Origin: Arthrobacter sp. FB24
GTDB taxonomy: Bacteria; Actinomycetota; Actinomycetes; Actinomycetales; Micrococcaceae
DNA length: 64,000 nucleotides
Assembly: GCF_000196235.1 (NCBI RefSeq)
Contig: NC_008541.1
Location: 1,302,001-1,366,000 of the forward strand
Direction: 5' to 3'
Made by a program: the position numbers and the translations under genes. The notes beneath the pieces were generated by a model, which did not search any database, was not told the origin of the DNA, and worked only from the letters and a program-made list of their open reading frames with translations. How positions within the stretch are numbered: the stretch's first letter is position 1; every line of letters starts with the position of its first letter. Below are positions 37,100 through 45,720 of the stretch, one piece after another.

Positions 37100-39784
37100 A
37101 TGACTGAGTCCACCATCACGGCGGAGAGGCTGATCGGGCGATTTGGCATGGTTGCGTCGGTTGTCGATTGCCTTTTGGACACCAATGGCCCGGGTGCGCT
37201 CATTCTTGGCGACGCGGGCATCGGCAAGACGGCGCTCGCCAACGAAGTGATCTTTGAGCTGGGCAGCCGGATCCGGCCTTTCTACGTCTACGCGGGTCCT
37301 TCGCTCTCGGAGGTACCCTACGCGGCCCTTGCGCCGTTGCTGACGGCGTTGACTCCCGGGCAGACGGACCAGCCGCGTGCCGTGCTGAAGGCCTTGGTAA
37401 CGGAGCTCAACCCGGAGGGCTTGCGGGACCAGTCGCAGGCCGTCCTGGTCGTGGAAGACGCCCAGCACCTGGATGACAGCAGCGCCGCAGTCATTGCCCA
37501 GCTTGCCGCTGCGGAGGCCGCCAGGGTGGTGCTGCTGTGCCGGCCGCACCCCTCTCCGCCGCCCGAGGTGTTGTCCATGTGGTCGGAAGGCCTGGTTGAC
37601 CGTTTTGAACTGCAGCCGCTGAGCAAGGAAGAAGCGGACGAGCTGTGCACCCGTGTGCTGGGCTCGCCGCTGGTCCCCAGCGCGAGCGCGGTCCTGTTCA
37701 GGTCGTCCGGCGGAAACCCGATGTTCCTGCTGGAACTGATAGCCCATGCCAAGACCCGTGGCCATCTGGTGCAGCGAAATGACACGTGGGTGCTTTTGGG
37801 CGAGCCGGGAGCAGCCACTGTCCGGCTGATGGACCTCGTCAGGAACCAGATCATGCAGCTGAATCCCGATCAGCGCCAGGCCTTGGAATCAGTGGCGCTC
37901 GCTGAGGCGATCCCCCTCAGCGTCCTGCAGCGTGCTAGCGACAGCCACGCCGTCGATGAGCTCAAGGAGCTCCAGTTCATCGCGATCTCGGCGGACCCGG
38001 CGAGGCATGTCCGCCTGGCCCAGCCCCTGATCGGTGAAGTGATCAGGCAGCTGGTCCCAACCGCCCGCAGCGTAACCATCCGGAGGCGGATCGTGGACCT
38101 TATGGACTCACGCCCGGAGACCCTGGACGGCAGGCTACGGCACGTTACATGGGCGCTGGAGTCCGGCGCAACGGTCCCCGACCCCGACATCCTTGAGGCC
38201 GCCCAGCTGGCAAACCGCCTCTTCATTCCCGAATACGTGGAACGGGTGGTCGGCGCCATAAGGGATCCGTCCCTGAAGCTTGCCGCCCAGGTGGAACTGG
38301 CCCGCGCCAAGCTGTACGGTCGGGATCCCATGGGAGCATGCCTGTGCCTTGAGGGCGTGGTGGAACAAGCCACCGACCTTCGAACCGTCCGCCAGGCTTC
38401 CATGCTGGCGGCCCAACTCGCCGCGGGCAAACGCAACGGCCCGGAGGCCGTGCTGCGGGCGGCCGATGCGTGGGCGGAAGCCGTTTCGAGGTTGGAAGAG
38501 GCCCGGCCCGGATTGGATGCCAAGGATTTTGAGACAGCGCGGCTCGGCAGCAGGCTTCTTGCCCTGGAGGGTTACCAGGCTGCAGGTCGCCATGTGGAGG
38601 CGGAGCCGGAACTCCAGCAGATCTGGGAGTCCACGGACGACGACGAGTCCCGGCTGCTGGCCGGAACGTTGCTGGCAGAGTCGCTGGCACTCACGGGACG
38701 TGCCGTGTCGGCAATCCAGATAATCATGGACGTTGAGGACATCCTTGCCGATAGCGGTGACCGGCGCCTTGAATACGCTGAGTTCGTGATGCGACGCTAC
38801 TTGCTGGCGCTGCTCCATGCCGGTGAATTCGACGTCCTGGAAGAGTATCTGCAGAACCACATCGCCCAGGCCTCGAACTCCCTGATTTACTTCGGCGGGA
38901 TGCTGCATCTGGCGGCGGGCACTGCGGACCTGCGCAGGGGCGCCATCGGGGCCGCCCTGCCGAAACTCAGCCAGGCGGTCGAGGTGCTGCGCCTTTCCGA
39001 TGCCGGTGGGGACTTGCCTGATGCCCTTGCGGCCGCAGCCTACGCGGCGTCCATCCTTAACCGGACGGAAACCGCAAAAGTGAATGCGGACGCCTATGAG
39101 GCGCTGCTATCGGACCACCGCCACGCGTCACTGCTGGGGCAGGCCTACACAGTTGCGGCCCTGGCTGAACGCCTGGGCCTCCAGACGGCCGTCTCAAAGC
39201 TGACGGCCCTCGCGGATGCGGCGGCCGCGTCCGGATTCCTCAGTTATGAAGTGGAGATCCTCTCCCTGGTGCTCCGGCTCGGTGACCTGACCGTCGTGCC
39301 GCGGCTTGCCGCAACTGCGGAGGGCTGCGAAGGGCGCAGCGCGGAGTTCCTGGCCGCCTACTGCCGTGCCCTTGCCGCCAAGGACGTCAACCGGCTCGTG
39401 GAAATGAGCGATGCCGCCGCGCGTGACGGTTTGGACCTGGCAGCGGCAGAATGCGCTGCCCAGGCCCTGCGGATCCTCGAGACGCGGGGAGATAAACCCC
39501 GCCAGTTCGAGGCCCAGAAACTCGTCAAGCAACGCAATGCGGCGCTGACCAAGACCGGCTCGTCCGCCGCCGAGATCCCGCCTGATCTGCACAAGCTGAC
39601 ACGGCGCGAGCAGGAGATTGCCGCGCTTGTCCAAGCCGGTGCGAGCAACCGCGAAATCGCACTCCAGCTCGGCCTGTCGCTCCGCACCGTGGAAGGCCAT
39701 CTTTACCGGATGTTCGCGAAACTCGGAATCAGCCATCGGGAAGACTTGGCGTCGGTAGCCTACGGCTCCCGCCACGCGGGCTAG
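37100..39784 (+). CDS. Large LuxR-family ATPase regulator (LAL4)
   Basis: An 894-residue LAL starting 2 nt after the LAL3 stop, so the two form an operon. Walker A GDAGIGKT (residues 37-44) and Walker B VLVVEDAQHLDD are intact. A helical repeat middle region follows, then the C-terminal HTH LTRREQEIAALVQAGASNRE ... SLRTVEGHLYRMF. It lies immediately upstream of the polysaccharide cluster. An inverted repeat (GGTAGTC/GACTACC, 39828-39850) follows the stop and may be a terminator or operator. Confidence 0.9.
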   Translation: MTESTITAERLIGRFGMVASVVDCLLDTNGPGALILGDAGIGKTALANEVIFELGSRIRPFYVYAGPSLSEVPYAALAPLLTALTPGQTDQPRAVLKALVTELNPEGLRDQSQAVLVVEDAQHLDDSSAAVIAQLAAAEAARVVLLCRPHPSPPPEVLSMWSEGLVDRFELQPLSKEEADELCTRVLGSPLVPSASAVLFRSSGGNPMFLLELIAHAKTRGHLVQRNDTWVLLGEPGAATVRLMDLVRNQIMQLNPDQRQALESVALAEAIPLSVLQRASDSHAVDELKELQFIAISADPARHVRLAQPLIGEVIRQLVPTARSVTIRRRIVDLMDSRPETLDGRLRHVTWALESGATVPDPDILEAAQLANRLFIPEYVERVVGAIRDPSLKLAAQVELARAKLYGRDPMGACLCLEGVVEQATDLRTVRQASMLAAQLAAGKRNGPEAVLRAADAWAEAVSRLEEARPGLDAKDFETARLGSRLLALEGYQAAGRHVEAEPELQQIWESTDDDESRLLAGTLLAESLALTGRAVSAIQIIMDVEDILADSGDRRLEYAEFVMRRYLLALLHAGEFDVLEEYLQNHIAQASNSLIYFGGMLHLAAGTADLRRGAIGAALPKLSQAVEVLRLSDAGGDLPDALAAAAYAASILNRTETAKVNADAYEALLSDHRHASLLGQAYTVAALAERLGLQTAVSKLTALADAAAASGFLSYEVEILSLVLRLGDLTVVPRLAATAEGCEGRSAEFLAAYCRALAAKDVNRLVEMSDAAARDGLDLAAAECAAQALRILETRGDKPRQFEAQKLVKQRNAALTKTGSSAAEIPPDLHKLTRREQEIAALVQAGASNREIALQLGLSLRTVEGHLYRMFAKLGISHREDLASVAYGSRHAG

Positions 39785-39827
39785 CCGGCCAGCACAGCTA
39801 ACCGCGCCCGCCACGACGGTAGTCAAA

Positions 39828-39850
39828 ACGTCCGACTACCCGCACTGATC
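39828..39850. repeat. Inverted repeat after LAL4
   Basis: Perfect 7-bp arms GGTAGTC and GACTACC with a 9-nt spacer. It is not GC-rich and lacks a T-run, so it may be a weak terminator or a protein-binding site. Two CGAGTA words (39901 and 39913) follow, 12 nt apart, resembling half-sites of the cluster dyad. Confidence 0.4.
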
Positions 39851-39976
39851 TTCGCGCGCCCTGACGTCGGAGCCCGCCCCGCGTTCGCGCCGTCCTCAAA
39901 CGAGTATTCATGCGAGTAGTAGGGGCGGGCCGGGCGGGTACCACCCCGTTCACCTCAGTGATGCACCCGCAAAGAC

Positions 39977-40021
39977 GGGTAGAGCCCACTCGCGCCCCGG
40001 CAGGGGGTTGGTTAATACGCT
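39977..40021 (+). promoter_or_regulatory. Promoter of the nucleotide-sugar operon with GAGTAGT-type dyad
   Basis: The dyad GGGTAGAGCCCACTC (39977-39991) matches the best copy at 10 of 15. TACGCT (-10, 40016-40021) starts 32 nt after its centre. This region and the promoter at 47.07-47.12 kb share the flanking words GACGGGTAG, ACTCG and TTAATA. Confidence 0.5.
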
Positions 40022-40282
40022 GTAGCTTGTTGGGCCGCAGGCAACTATTGGGGAAAGAAGTGGGTCTCTAAATGCATCGATCAGCTGACACTTGGTTTTC
40101 GGAATTTCATGTGTCAATCCACCTGGAACACTCCTCCAGGGCGACCAGTATCCCGCCGATCGCGGGCACCCCATTCGAGCCGGCGACGACCCGGGCAGCG
40201 TCTTCTGAGACCGGGATCTGCCACACTTCGTCGCCGGCTTTCTTACAAACGGGACAAATCGAATACCGGGAGGTCGGTTAGC
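40022..40282 (+). promoter_or_regulatory. Long 5' leader of the dehydrogenase operon, with possible leader ORF
   Basis: About 255 nt lie between the predicted transcription start (~40028) and the dehydrogenase ATG. GGGGAAAGAAG ... GGGTCTCTAAATG (40050-40074) closely matches the leader before the 47.5-kb deacetylase. From the ATG at 40072 a 69-codon frame runs to TAG 40279-40281, ending 1 nt before the next start. It could be a leader peptide coupling translation, or a chance frame within a structured RNA. The encoded peptide resembles nothing I know. Confidence 0.35.
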
Positions 40283-41716
40283 ATGACACCGAACACCAAA
40301 CTCAAGGCTCATAAGGCCCCGCTGACGAGGGCCGAGCTTCCACCCCTGCTTGACGATTCCCGGGAGTGGCCGGAAAACGGAACGGGGGCGCCGGAGCTGG
40401 CGCCCGAGGCCGTTGAGTCGGACGCAGCGGAAGCCGACACTGATGCCCAGGACCTCACGTTCACATTCGACGTCGCGATTGTCGGACTTGGCTACGTCGG
40501 CCTGCCCACTGCGCTTGCCATCAACGCCTCCGGGCGCCGCGTCCTGGGCCTCGACGTGTCCGAGAACAGGCTGGCTGTCATCCGGTCCCGGCAGGCAGAC
40601 CTGCTGGACTCCGACAAGGTGCGGCTTGGCAAGGCGCTGGAGGACCCGTCGTTCATGATCAGCACGGACCTCTCACTGCTGGCCCGTGCCGCGGCAGTCG
40701 TTGTTTGTGTCCCCACCCCGGTGGATCCCTACCTCGTGCCGGATCTCGGCATCCTCCGTGCAGCGTGCGCATCCGTGGTCGAATTCGCGGTTCCCGGCCA
40801 GCTGCTGATGCTGACGTCCACCACCTACGTGGGCTCCACCAGGGATCTCCTGGCAGTGCCGCTGGCCGCAAAAGGCCTGATCCCCGGCCGGGACGTGTTC
40901 GTGGCCTTCTCCCCGGAGCGTATCAACCCTGGCGTGGACGCCTTCTCGCACGAAGACGTCCCGCGGGTCGTGGGCGGGGTGACGCCGGCTTGCGGTGAGG
41001 CCGCAGCAGAGTTGCTCCAGGCCAGCACCAAGCTGGTGCACGTTGTGCCCTCAGCAGATGTGGCCGAGATGACCAAACTCGTCGAAAACACCTTCCGGGC
41101 GGTGAACATCGCCCTGGCCAACGAGTTCGCGGATATTTGCCACGAGCTGGGCATGGAAGTCATGGACGTGATTGACGCGGCGTCGACAAAGCCTTACGGC
41201 TTCATGCCGTTCACGCCCGGCCCGGGCGTTGGCGGCCACTGCATTCCCTGCGACCCGCACTACCTGCTGTGGCAGCTGCGGAAGGCAAGGGTCACCGCGC
41301 CGGTCATCGAGCACGCCATGGCGGGCATTGCCGGAAGGCCCCACCAGGTGGTGGAAAAGGCACGCCGCATCCTGTCCGACCGGAACCACGGAATCAACGG
41401 AGCCCGTGTGCTGGTCCTTGGAGTGGCCTACAAGCCCGATGTCGAGGACCTCCGCGAATCTCCGGCCCTGGAAATCATCGCCGCAATGGTGGCCGACGGC
41501 GCTGTCGTTGCCTACCACGATCCGTGGTGCCCCACTGCCCCTGACGGGCAGGGAAGTGCGCTGGAATCGCTGGAGGATCCCTCGGAGTGGGACGCGGACC
41601 TGGTAATCCTTCACACCAGGCACTCCGCGATGGACATCGACTGGCTGAGCGACGCTCCGGCCGTCCTTGACACCACCTACCGGCTTCCGGCCGCCACGAA
41701 CGTCACGAGGTTGTGA
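40283..41716 (+). CDS. Nucleotide-sugar (UDP-HexNAc/UDP-glucose class) 6-dehydrogenase
   Basis: A 477-residue NAD-dependent enzyme that oxidises C6 of a UDP-sugar to a uronate. ATG 40283 follows GGGAGG at 9 nt. Seen: the Rossmann motif VGLGYVGLPTA, VPTPVD, FSPERINPG, the catalytic Cys in GVGGHCIPCDPHYL, and VLGVAYKPDVEDLRESPA. The GHCIPCDP form and overall layout resemble WbpA/WecC (UDP-GlcNAc or UDP-ManNAc) dehydrogenases more than UDP-glucose dehydrogenases, but the exact sugar cannot be read from sequence. The first ~55 residues are a disordered extension. It heads the operon under the dyad promoter. Confidence 0.88.
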   Translation: MTPNTKLKAHKAPLTRAELPPLLDDSREWPENGTGAPELAPEAVESDAAEADTDAQDLTFTFDVAIVGLGYVGLPTALAINASGRRVLGLDVSENRLAVIRSRQADLLDSDKVRLGKALEDPSFMISTDLSLLARAAAVVVCVPTPVDPYLVPDLGILRAACASVVEFAVPGQLLMLTSTTYVGSTRDLLAVPLAAKGLIPGRDVFVAFSPERINPGVDAFSHEDVPRVVGGVTPACGEAAAELLQASTKLVHVVPSADVAEMTKLVENTFRAVNIALANEFADICHELGMEVMDVIDAASTKPYGFMPFTPGPGVGGHCIPCDPHYLLWQLRKARVTAPVIEHAMAGIAGRPHQVVEKARRILSDRNHGINGARVLVLGVAYKPDVEDLRESPALEIIAAMVADGAVVAYHDPWCPTAPDGQGSALESLEDPSEWDADLVILHTRHSAMDIDWLSDAPAVLDTTYRLPAATNVTRL

Positions 41717-41769
41717 ATCCGAGCTGTGATCCCGGCGGCCCCGCCGGGTTTCAAAAGAAAGTAGGAGAA

Positions 41770-42777
41770 GTGAAAACAGCAATCACCGGCGGAGCCGGCT
41801 TCATAGGGAGCCATCTCGTGGAGCACCTCCTAGCGGCCGGGGACAAAGTCACCGTTTTGGATGACCTCTCAACCGGTCGCCTGGAAAACCTCCGGACCGT
41901 GATTGGCCACCGGGATTTCCACTTCGTGGAGGGCACCATCCTGGACCGCGCCGCGGTGGACAAAGTGGTGGCCGGTGCTGACCGGGTATTCCACCTGGCG
42001 GCAGCGGTAGGCGTGAACCTCATCGTGGAGCACCCGCTGGAGAGCCTGCGCACCAATATCCACGGCACGGAAGTGGTCCTGGACGCCGTCCTGGAATCCG
42101 GAGCCTCGCTGCTCCTGGCATCCACCAGTGAAATCTACGGAAAGAACACCTCGGACAGCCTGTCGGAGGAGTCCGACCGGATCCTTGGCTCCGCGCTCAA
42201 GTCCCGCTGGACCTATGCCGCTGCCAAGGGCATCGACGAGGCATTTGCGCACGCCTACTGGCGGCAGTTCGGCCTTCCGGTTGCCATAGTCCGTCTGTTC
42301 AACACGGTGGGCCCCCGGCAGACGGGCCGGTACGGCATGGTGGTGCCCCGCCTCGTTAAGCAGGCTTTGGCCGGCGAGCCGTTGACGGTTTACGGCGACG
42401 GCCACCAGACCAGGTGCTTCTCGTACGTTGGAGACATTGTCCCGGCCATCACCAGGATCTCGGAGGAAAAGTCCGCCTACGGCAACGCGTACAACCTCGG
42501 CGGCAGCTATGAGATCTCGATCTTGACCCTGGCGCAGCGGATCGTGGAGTTGCTCGGCAGCGAAAGCCCCATCACCCTGGTGCCCTACGAAGAGGCCTAC
42601 GCAGAGGGCTATGAGGATATGCGCCGGCGCGTGCCAAACAACAGCAAGGCGAAGGATCTGGTGGGCTTCGACCCCAAGACCACACTGGACCAGATCATCC
42701 TGAACGTGGCGGCCGACCACCGCCCGGTGAAAGCACCCGATCCGCTCGGGTGGAAAGTCACGATGGCGGCCAACTAG
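41770..42777 (+). CDS. NAD-dependent epimerase/dehydratase (extended SDR, nucleotide sugar)
   Basis: A 335-residue extended SDR. I placed the start at GTG 41770, which gives the standard N-terminus VKTAITGGAGFIGSHL; a GTG at 41713 overlaps the previous stop and would add 19 unlikely residues. The active site is STSEIYG plus YAAAK. NTVGPRQTGRYGMVVPR and RVPNNSKAKDLVGF resemble UDP-glucuronate decarboxylase and 4-epimerase relatives. It probably acts on the product of the dehydrogenase encoded 53 nt upstream. The exact reaction is unresolved. Confidence 0.85.
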   Translation: MKTAITGGAGFIGSHLVEHLLAAGDKVTVLDDLSTGRLENLRTVIGHRDFHFVEGTILDRAAVDKVVAGADRVFHLAAAVGVNLIVEHPLESLRTNIHGTEVVLDAVLESGASLLLASTSEIYGKNTSDSLSEESDRILGSALKSRWTYAAAKGIDEAFAHAYWRQFGLPVAIVRLFNTVGPRQTGRYGMVVPRLVKQALAGEPLTVYGDGHQTRCFSYVGDIVPAITRISEEKSAYGNAYNLGGSYEISILTLAQRIVELLGSESPITLVPYEEAYAEGYEDMRRRVPNNSKAKDLVGFDPKTTLDQIILNVAADHRPVKAPDPLGWKVTMAAN

Positions 42778-42857
42778 CCGTCCGTGAGGTGCCGCGCCGG
42801 ACGGGGGGCGGCAACCGTCAAAAGTTATGTGCACCTTCGACGAAAGAGTTGAGTTCC

Positions 42858-44831
42858 ATGACGCTTCTGCAACGCTACACTGCGGCCTCGGAGCCCCGGC
42901 ACCGGGCTGAACGGCCTCCCGGCCGACGCAAGGCCCGCTGGCTGGCGGCCTCCACAACGGTGGCGCTCGCTGCCTCCCTTCTCGGACTCACGGCTCCCGC
43001 CGCCAACGCTGTTGGCGAAACTGTCGTGACGCTGACGTTCGACGACGCCAACGTTGACCAGGTGGTTGCCGCCGACAAGCTGGTCTCGGCCGGCATGCGC
43101 GGGACGTTCTTCCTGCCCTCGGGGTTCATGAACCAAACGAACTATATGACGACGGCCCAGGCACTGGCGTTGCAGGCCGCCGGACACGAGATTGGCGGGC
43201 ACAGTGTGACGCACGCCGATCTGGCCGCCGTAGGAACTGACGAGCTCGCACGCCAGATCTGCAATGACCGGGCCACTCTGATGAGTTATGGCCTGAACGT
43301 GGAAAACTTCGCATATCCTTTTGCCTCGGCAAGTCCGGCCGCAGAAGCTGAGGTCGGAACGTGCGGCTATAACAGCGCCCGCGGCTTGGGGGACATCCGG
43401 AGCAAGGTTGCGGGTTCGGAAACCTTCCCGTTTGCTGAATCGTTGACGCCCGCTAACCTCTTTTACACCGGGGCACCGGACCAGCTGGACGAAACATGGA
43501 CCTTGGCGGATATCCAGAGCCTTGTCACGCAGGCCCAGGCCAATGGCGGGGGTTGGGTCCAGCTGACGTTCCACCACGTCGGTACCGGCATCCTGGTTGG
43601 TTCACCTGTTAAGGATCCGCTGACCGTCAGCACGGACACCTTCAACCAGTTCATCGACTGGCTGGCCGGCCAGAGGGACACCAACACCACCAACCCGGTC
43701 CAGGTTAAGACCGTGAAGGAAGTCATCGGCGGCACTCTCAAGGCAGCGCCCGCCGTTGTTCCGCCACCGGCACCGCAGACCACCGGCAACCTGGTCAAGA
43801 ACCCGAGCCTGGAGACCGCGGGCCTTAACGGATCACTTCTCCCGCGGTGCTGGCAGGCCGGCGGCTACGGCAACAACACCCGGACATTCTCCACAGTGAC
43901 CCCGGGACACGCTGGTACGGCCACTGCGTCGCAGCAGATGGTGATCTCGGCCTACACCGACGGCGACGGCAAGCTGTTGCCCACCTTGGACACGGGTGAG
44001 TGCGCGCCCAGTGCAACTCCGGGGCACACGTACCTTGCCAAGGCCTGGTATAAATCGACCGGGGGGAACACCCAGTTCAATCTGCACTACCGGACGGCGT
44101 CCGGAACATGGACGTACTGGACGGACAGCACTCTCTACCTCCCGACAAATAACGTTTGGACCCAGCTGGCCTTTACGACGCCCCCGGTTCCGGCCGGTGC
44201 AACGGCTATCAGTTTCGGCTTGAACATGATCGGCGTCGGGACCCTGGTCACTGACGACTACGAACTGTACGACACTGCAGGCATCAAGACATTCAGCGAT
44301 GTTGCCACCAGCAACCAGTTCTACAATGAGATCAGCTGGCTCTCCAACAACCTGATCACCCAGGGTTACGCGGATGGTACCTTCCGGCCTCTGGCATCGA
44401 TCAACCGGGACGCGATGGCAGCGTTCCTGTACCGGTTGGCGGGCAGCCCCGCAGTGCCGGCCAACGCTCCGACGTTCACCGACGTAGGTCCTACCAACCA
44501 GTTCTACAACGAGATCCGCTGGCTGGCGGCCCAAGGCATCACCACCGGCTACACGGACGGAACCTACCGCCCGTTGGACCCTGTCAACCGCGACGCGATG
44601 GCGGCGTTCCTTTACCGCTACAACGGCAAGCCGGCTGTGCCGACCACCGCCCCCACGTTCCCTGACGTCACTACCGGCAACCAGTTCTACAACGAGATCC
44701 GCTGGCTGGCAGCGACCGGGATCACCACAGGCTACCCGGATGGCACATTCCGTCCGGTTCAGCCGATCAGCAGGGACGCCATGGCAGCGTTCGTCTACCG
44801 CTACAACCTGAACTTCCCGAAGGGAATGTAA
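42858..44831 (+). CDS. Secreted polysaccharide deacetylase with C-terminal SLH domains
   Basis: A 657-residue exported protein. A signal peptide ends near APAANA (residue 51). The NodB-type deacetylase domain keeps its metal site: TFDD (60-63) and HSVTH (115-119), with FAYPF as the later motif. A ~160-residue lectin-like module follows (43.79-44.28 kb: NPSLET, CWQ, GHTYLAKAWYKST, SFGLNM, DDYELYD), also present in the two other deacetylases. Three SLH repeats (44.28-44.82 kb, each with F-x-D-V, QFYNEI, GYxDGTxRP) should anchor it to the cell wall. The family removes N-acetyl groups from GlcNAc-type polymers. I chose ATG 42858 for its signal peptide. Confidence 0.92.
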   Translation: MTLLQRYTAASEPRHRAERPPGRRKARWLAASTTVALAASLLGLTAPAANAVGETVVTLTFDDANVDQVVAADKLVSAGMRGTFFLPSGFMNQTNYMTTAQALALQAAGHEIGGHSVTHADLAAVGTDELARQICNDRATLMSYGLNVENFAYPFASASPAAEAEVGTCGYNSARGLGDIRSKVAGSETFPFAESLTPANLFYTGAPDQLDETWTLADIQSLVTQAQANGGGWVQLTFHHVGTGILVGSPVKDPLTVSTDTFNQFIDWLAGQRDTNTTNPVQVKTVKEVIGGTLKAAPAVVPPPAPQTTGNLVKNPSLETAGLNGSLLPRCWQAGGYGNNTRTFSTVTPGHAGTATASQQMVISAYTDGDGKLLPTLDTGECAPSATPGHTYLAKAWYKSTGGNTQFNLHYRTASGTWTYWTDSTLYLPTNNVWTQLAFTTPPVPAGATAISFGLNMIGVGTLVTDDYELYDTAGIKTFSDVATSNQFYNEISWLSNNLITQGYADGTFRPLASINRDAMAAFLYRLAGSPAVPANAPTFTDVGPTNQFYNEIRWLAAQGITTGYTDGTYRPLDPVNRDAMAAFLYRYNGKPAVPTTAPTFPDVTTGNQFYNEIRWLAATGITTGYPDGTFRPVQPISRDAMAAFVYRYNLNFPKGM

Positions 44832-44858
44832 ACAGGCTCAACACCGGCATGACACTAC

Positions 44859-44901
44859 GGCGGCCGCGCAGTCAGGGGAGTCCCCTGGTTGCGCGGCCGC
44901 C
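44859..44901 (+). terminator. Strong hairpin after the SLH deacetylase
   Basis: A perfect 12-bp stem (GGCGGCCGCGCA / TGCGCGGCCGCC) with a second inner stem AGGGGA/TCCCCT. It ends the dehydrogenase-SDR-deacetylase operon and lies 52 nt before the lipoprotein start. Confidence 0.85.
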
Positions 44902-44953
44902 TTCGCCGCTGTCCTTTTGGAAGGACTGAATTCCGTTGACACGGGGGACCAGA

Positions 44954-45718
44954 GTGAAACATCCAGCCCTAAAGCGCCGCCGCTTCCGCGGCCTTGCGGC
45001 AGGCATGCTTCTGTTGGCATTGGTAGCCACAGCCTGCACGCCTTCGGAGTCGGAGAAGCGGTCGCAGGGGAAGTACCCCTGGCACACAAACATCGTGGCC
45101 ACGACCTTCTGGGTAGGTGAAGTCTTTGACCCAAACGCAGCAGACGGCAGCCAAGTCTTCTCAACCTACGACTCGAGGTGGATGGACAGTTACGGTGGCT
45201 GCGACGGCCGGCTCACGGCTCAGGGTTGTGAGACCGAAGCACGGTCACGGTCCAACGGGTATGCCCCCACCGGCATGAAGCCCAAGGAGAACCCTTTCTA
45301 CCTTGACCTGCCCTACGACGACATCAACAATGCCGCCGCCTTTCGCGAACGGGCATCGGTCATTCCCTGGGCCAATGACGAAGGCTACAAGGGCCAGGCC
45401 ACCAACCGGTCCTTTAGTTACATGAAGAACCGCTGGGTCAAGATCCGCAAGGACGGCAAAGAGTGCTACGGCCAGATTCAGGATGCCGGCCCCGGGGAGT
45501 ACCAGGACAAGGAGTACGTCTTCGGCTCGAACGACGCGCGGCCGCTCAACAGGAAATTCAACGGTGCCGGAATGGATGTTTCACCTGCCCTCAACGGCTG
45601 CCTCGGCTTCAGCACCCTCAACGGGGAAACGGACAAGGTCGATTGGCAGTTTGTGGAGCGGCAGGATGTTCCGCCCGGCCCTTGGCTCGATGTGGTCACC
45701 ACCAGCCAGGTGAAGTAG
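44954..45718 (+). CDS. Putative lipoprotein of unknown family (paralogue of the 52.4-kb gene)
   Basis: A 254-residue exported protein. GTG 44954 follows GGGGGA at 5 nt; TTG 44936 is an alternative. A basic N-terminus and hydrophobic stretch end in LVATAC, an acceptable lipobox. The mature part has blocks shared with the gene at 52.4-53.5 kb: HTN[IV]V, TTFWVGE, YGGCDG, NPFYLDLPYDD, VIPWA, SYMKNRW, CYGQIxDAGP, YVFG and GMDVSPALNGCLGF. The last block and fold pattern faintly recall double-psi beta-barrel (RlpA/expansin-like) or chitosanase-type domains, but I do not recognise the family. Its place among deacetylases suggests polysaccharide binding or processing. Confidence 0.8.
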   Translation: MKHPALKRRRFRGLAAGMLLLALVATACTPSESEKRSQGKYPWHTNIVATTFWVGEVFDPNAADGSQVFSTYDSRWMDSYGGCDGRLTAQGCETEARSRSNGYAPTGMKPKENPFYLDLPYDDINNAAAFRERASVIPWANDEGYKGQATNRSFSYMKNRWVKIRKDGKECYGQIQDAGPGEYQDKEYVFGSNDARPLNRKFNGAGMDVSPALNGCLGFSTLNGETDKVDWQFVERQDVPPGPWLDVVTTSQVK

Positions 45719-45720
45719 GG

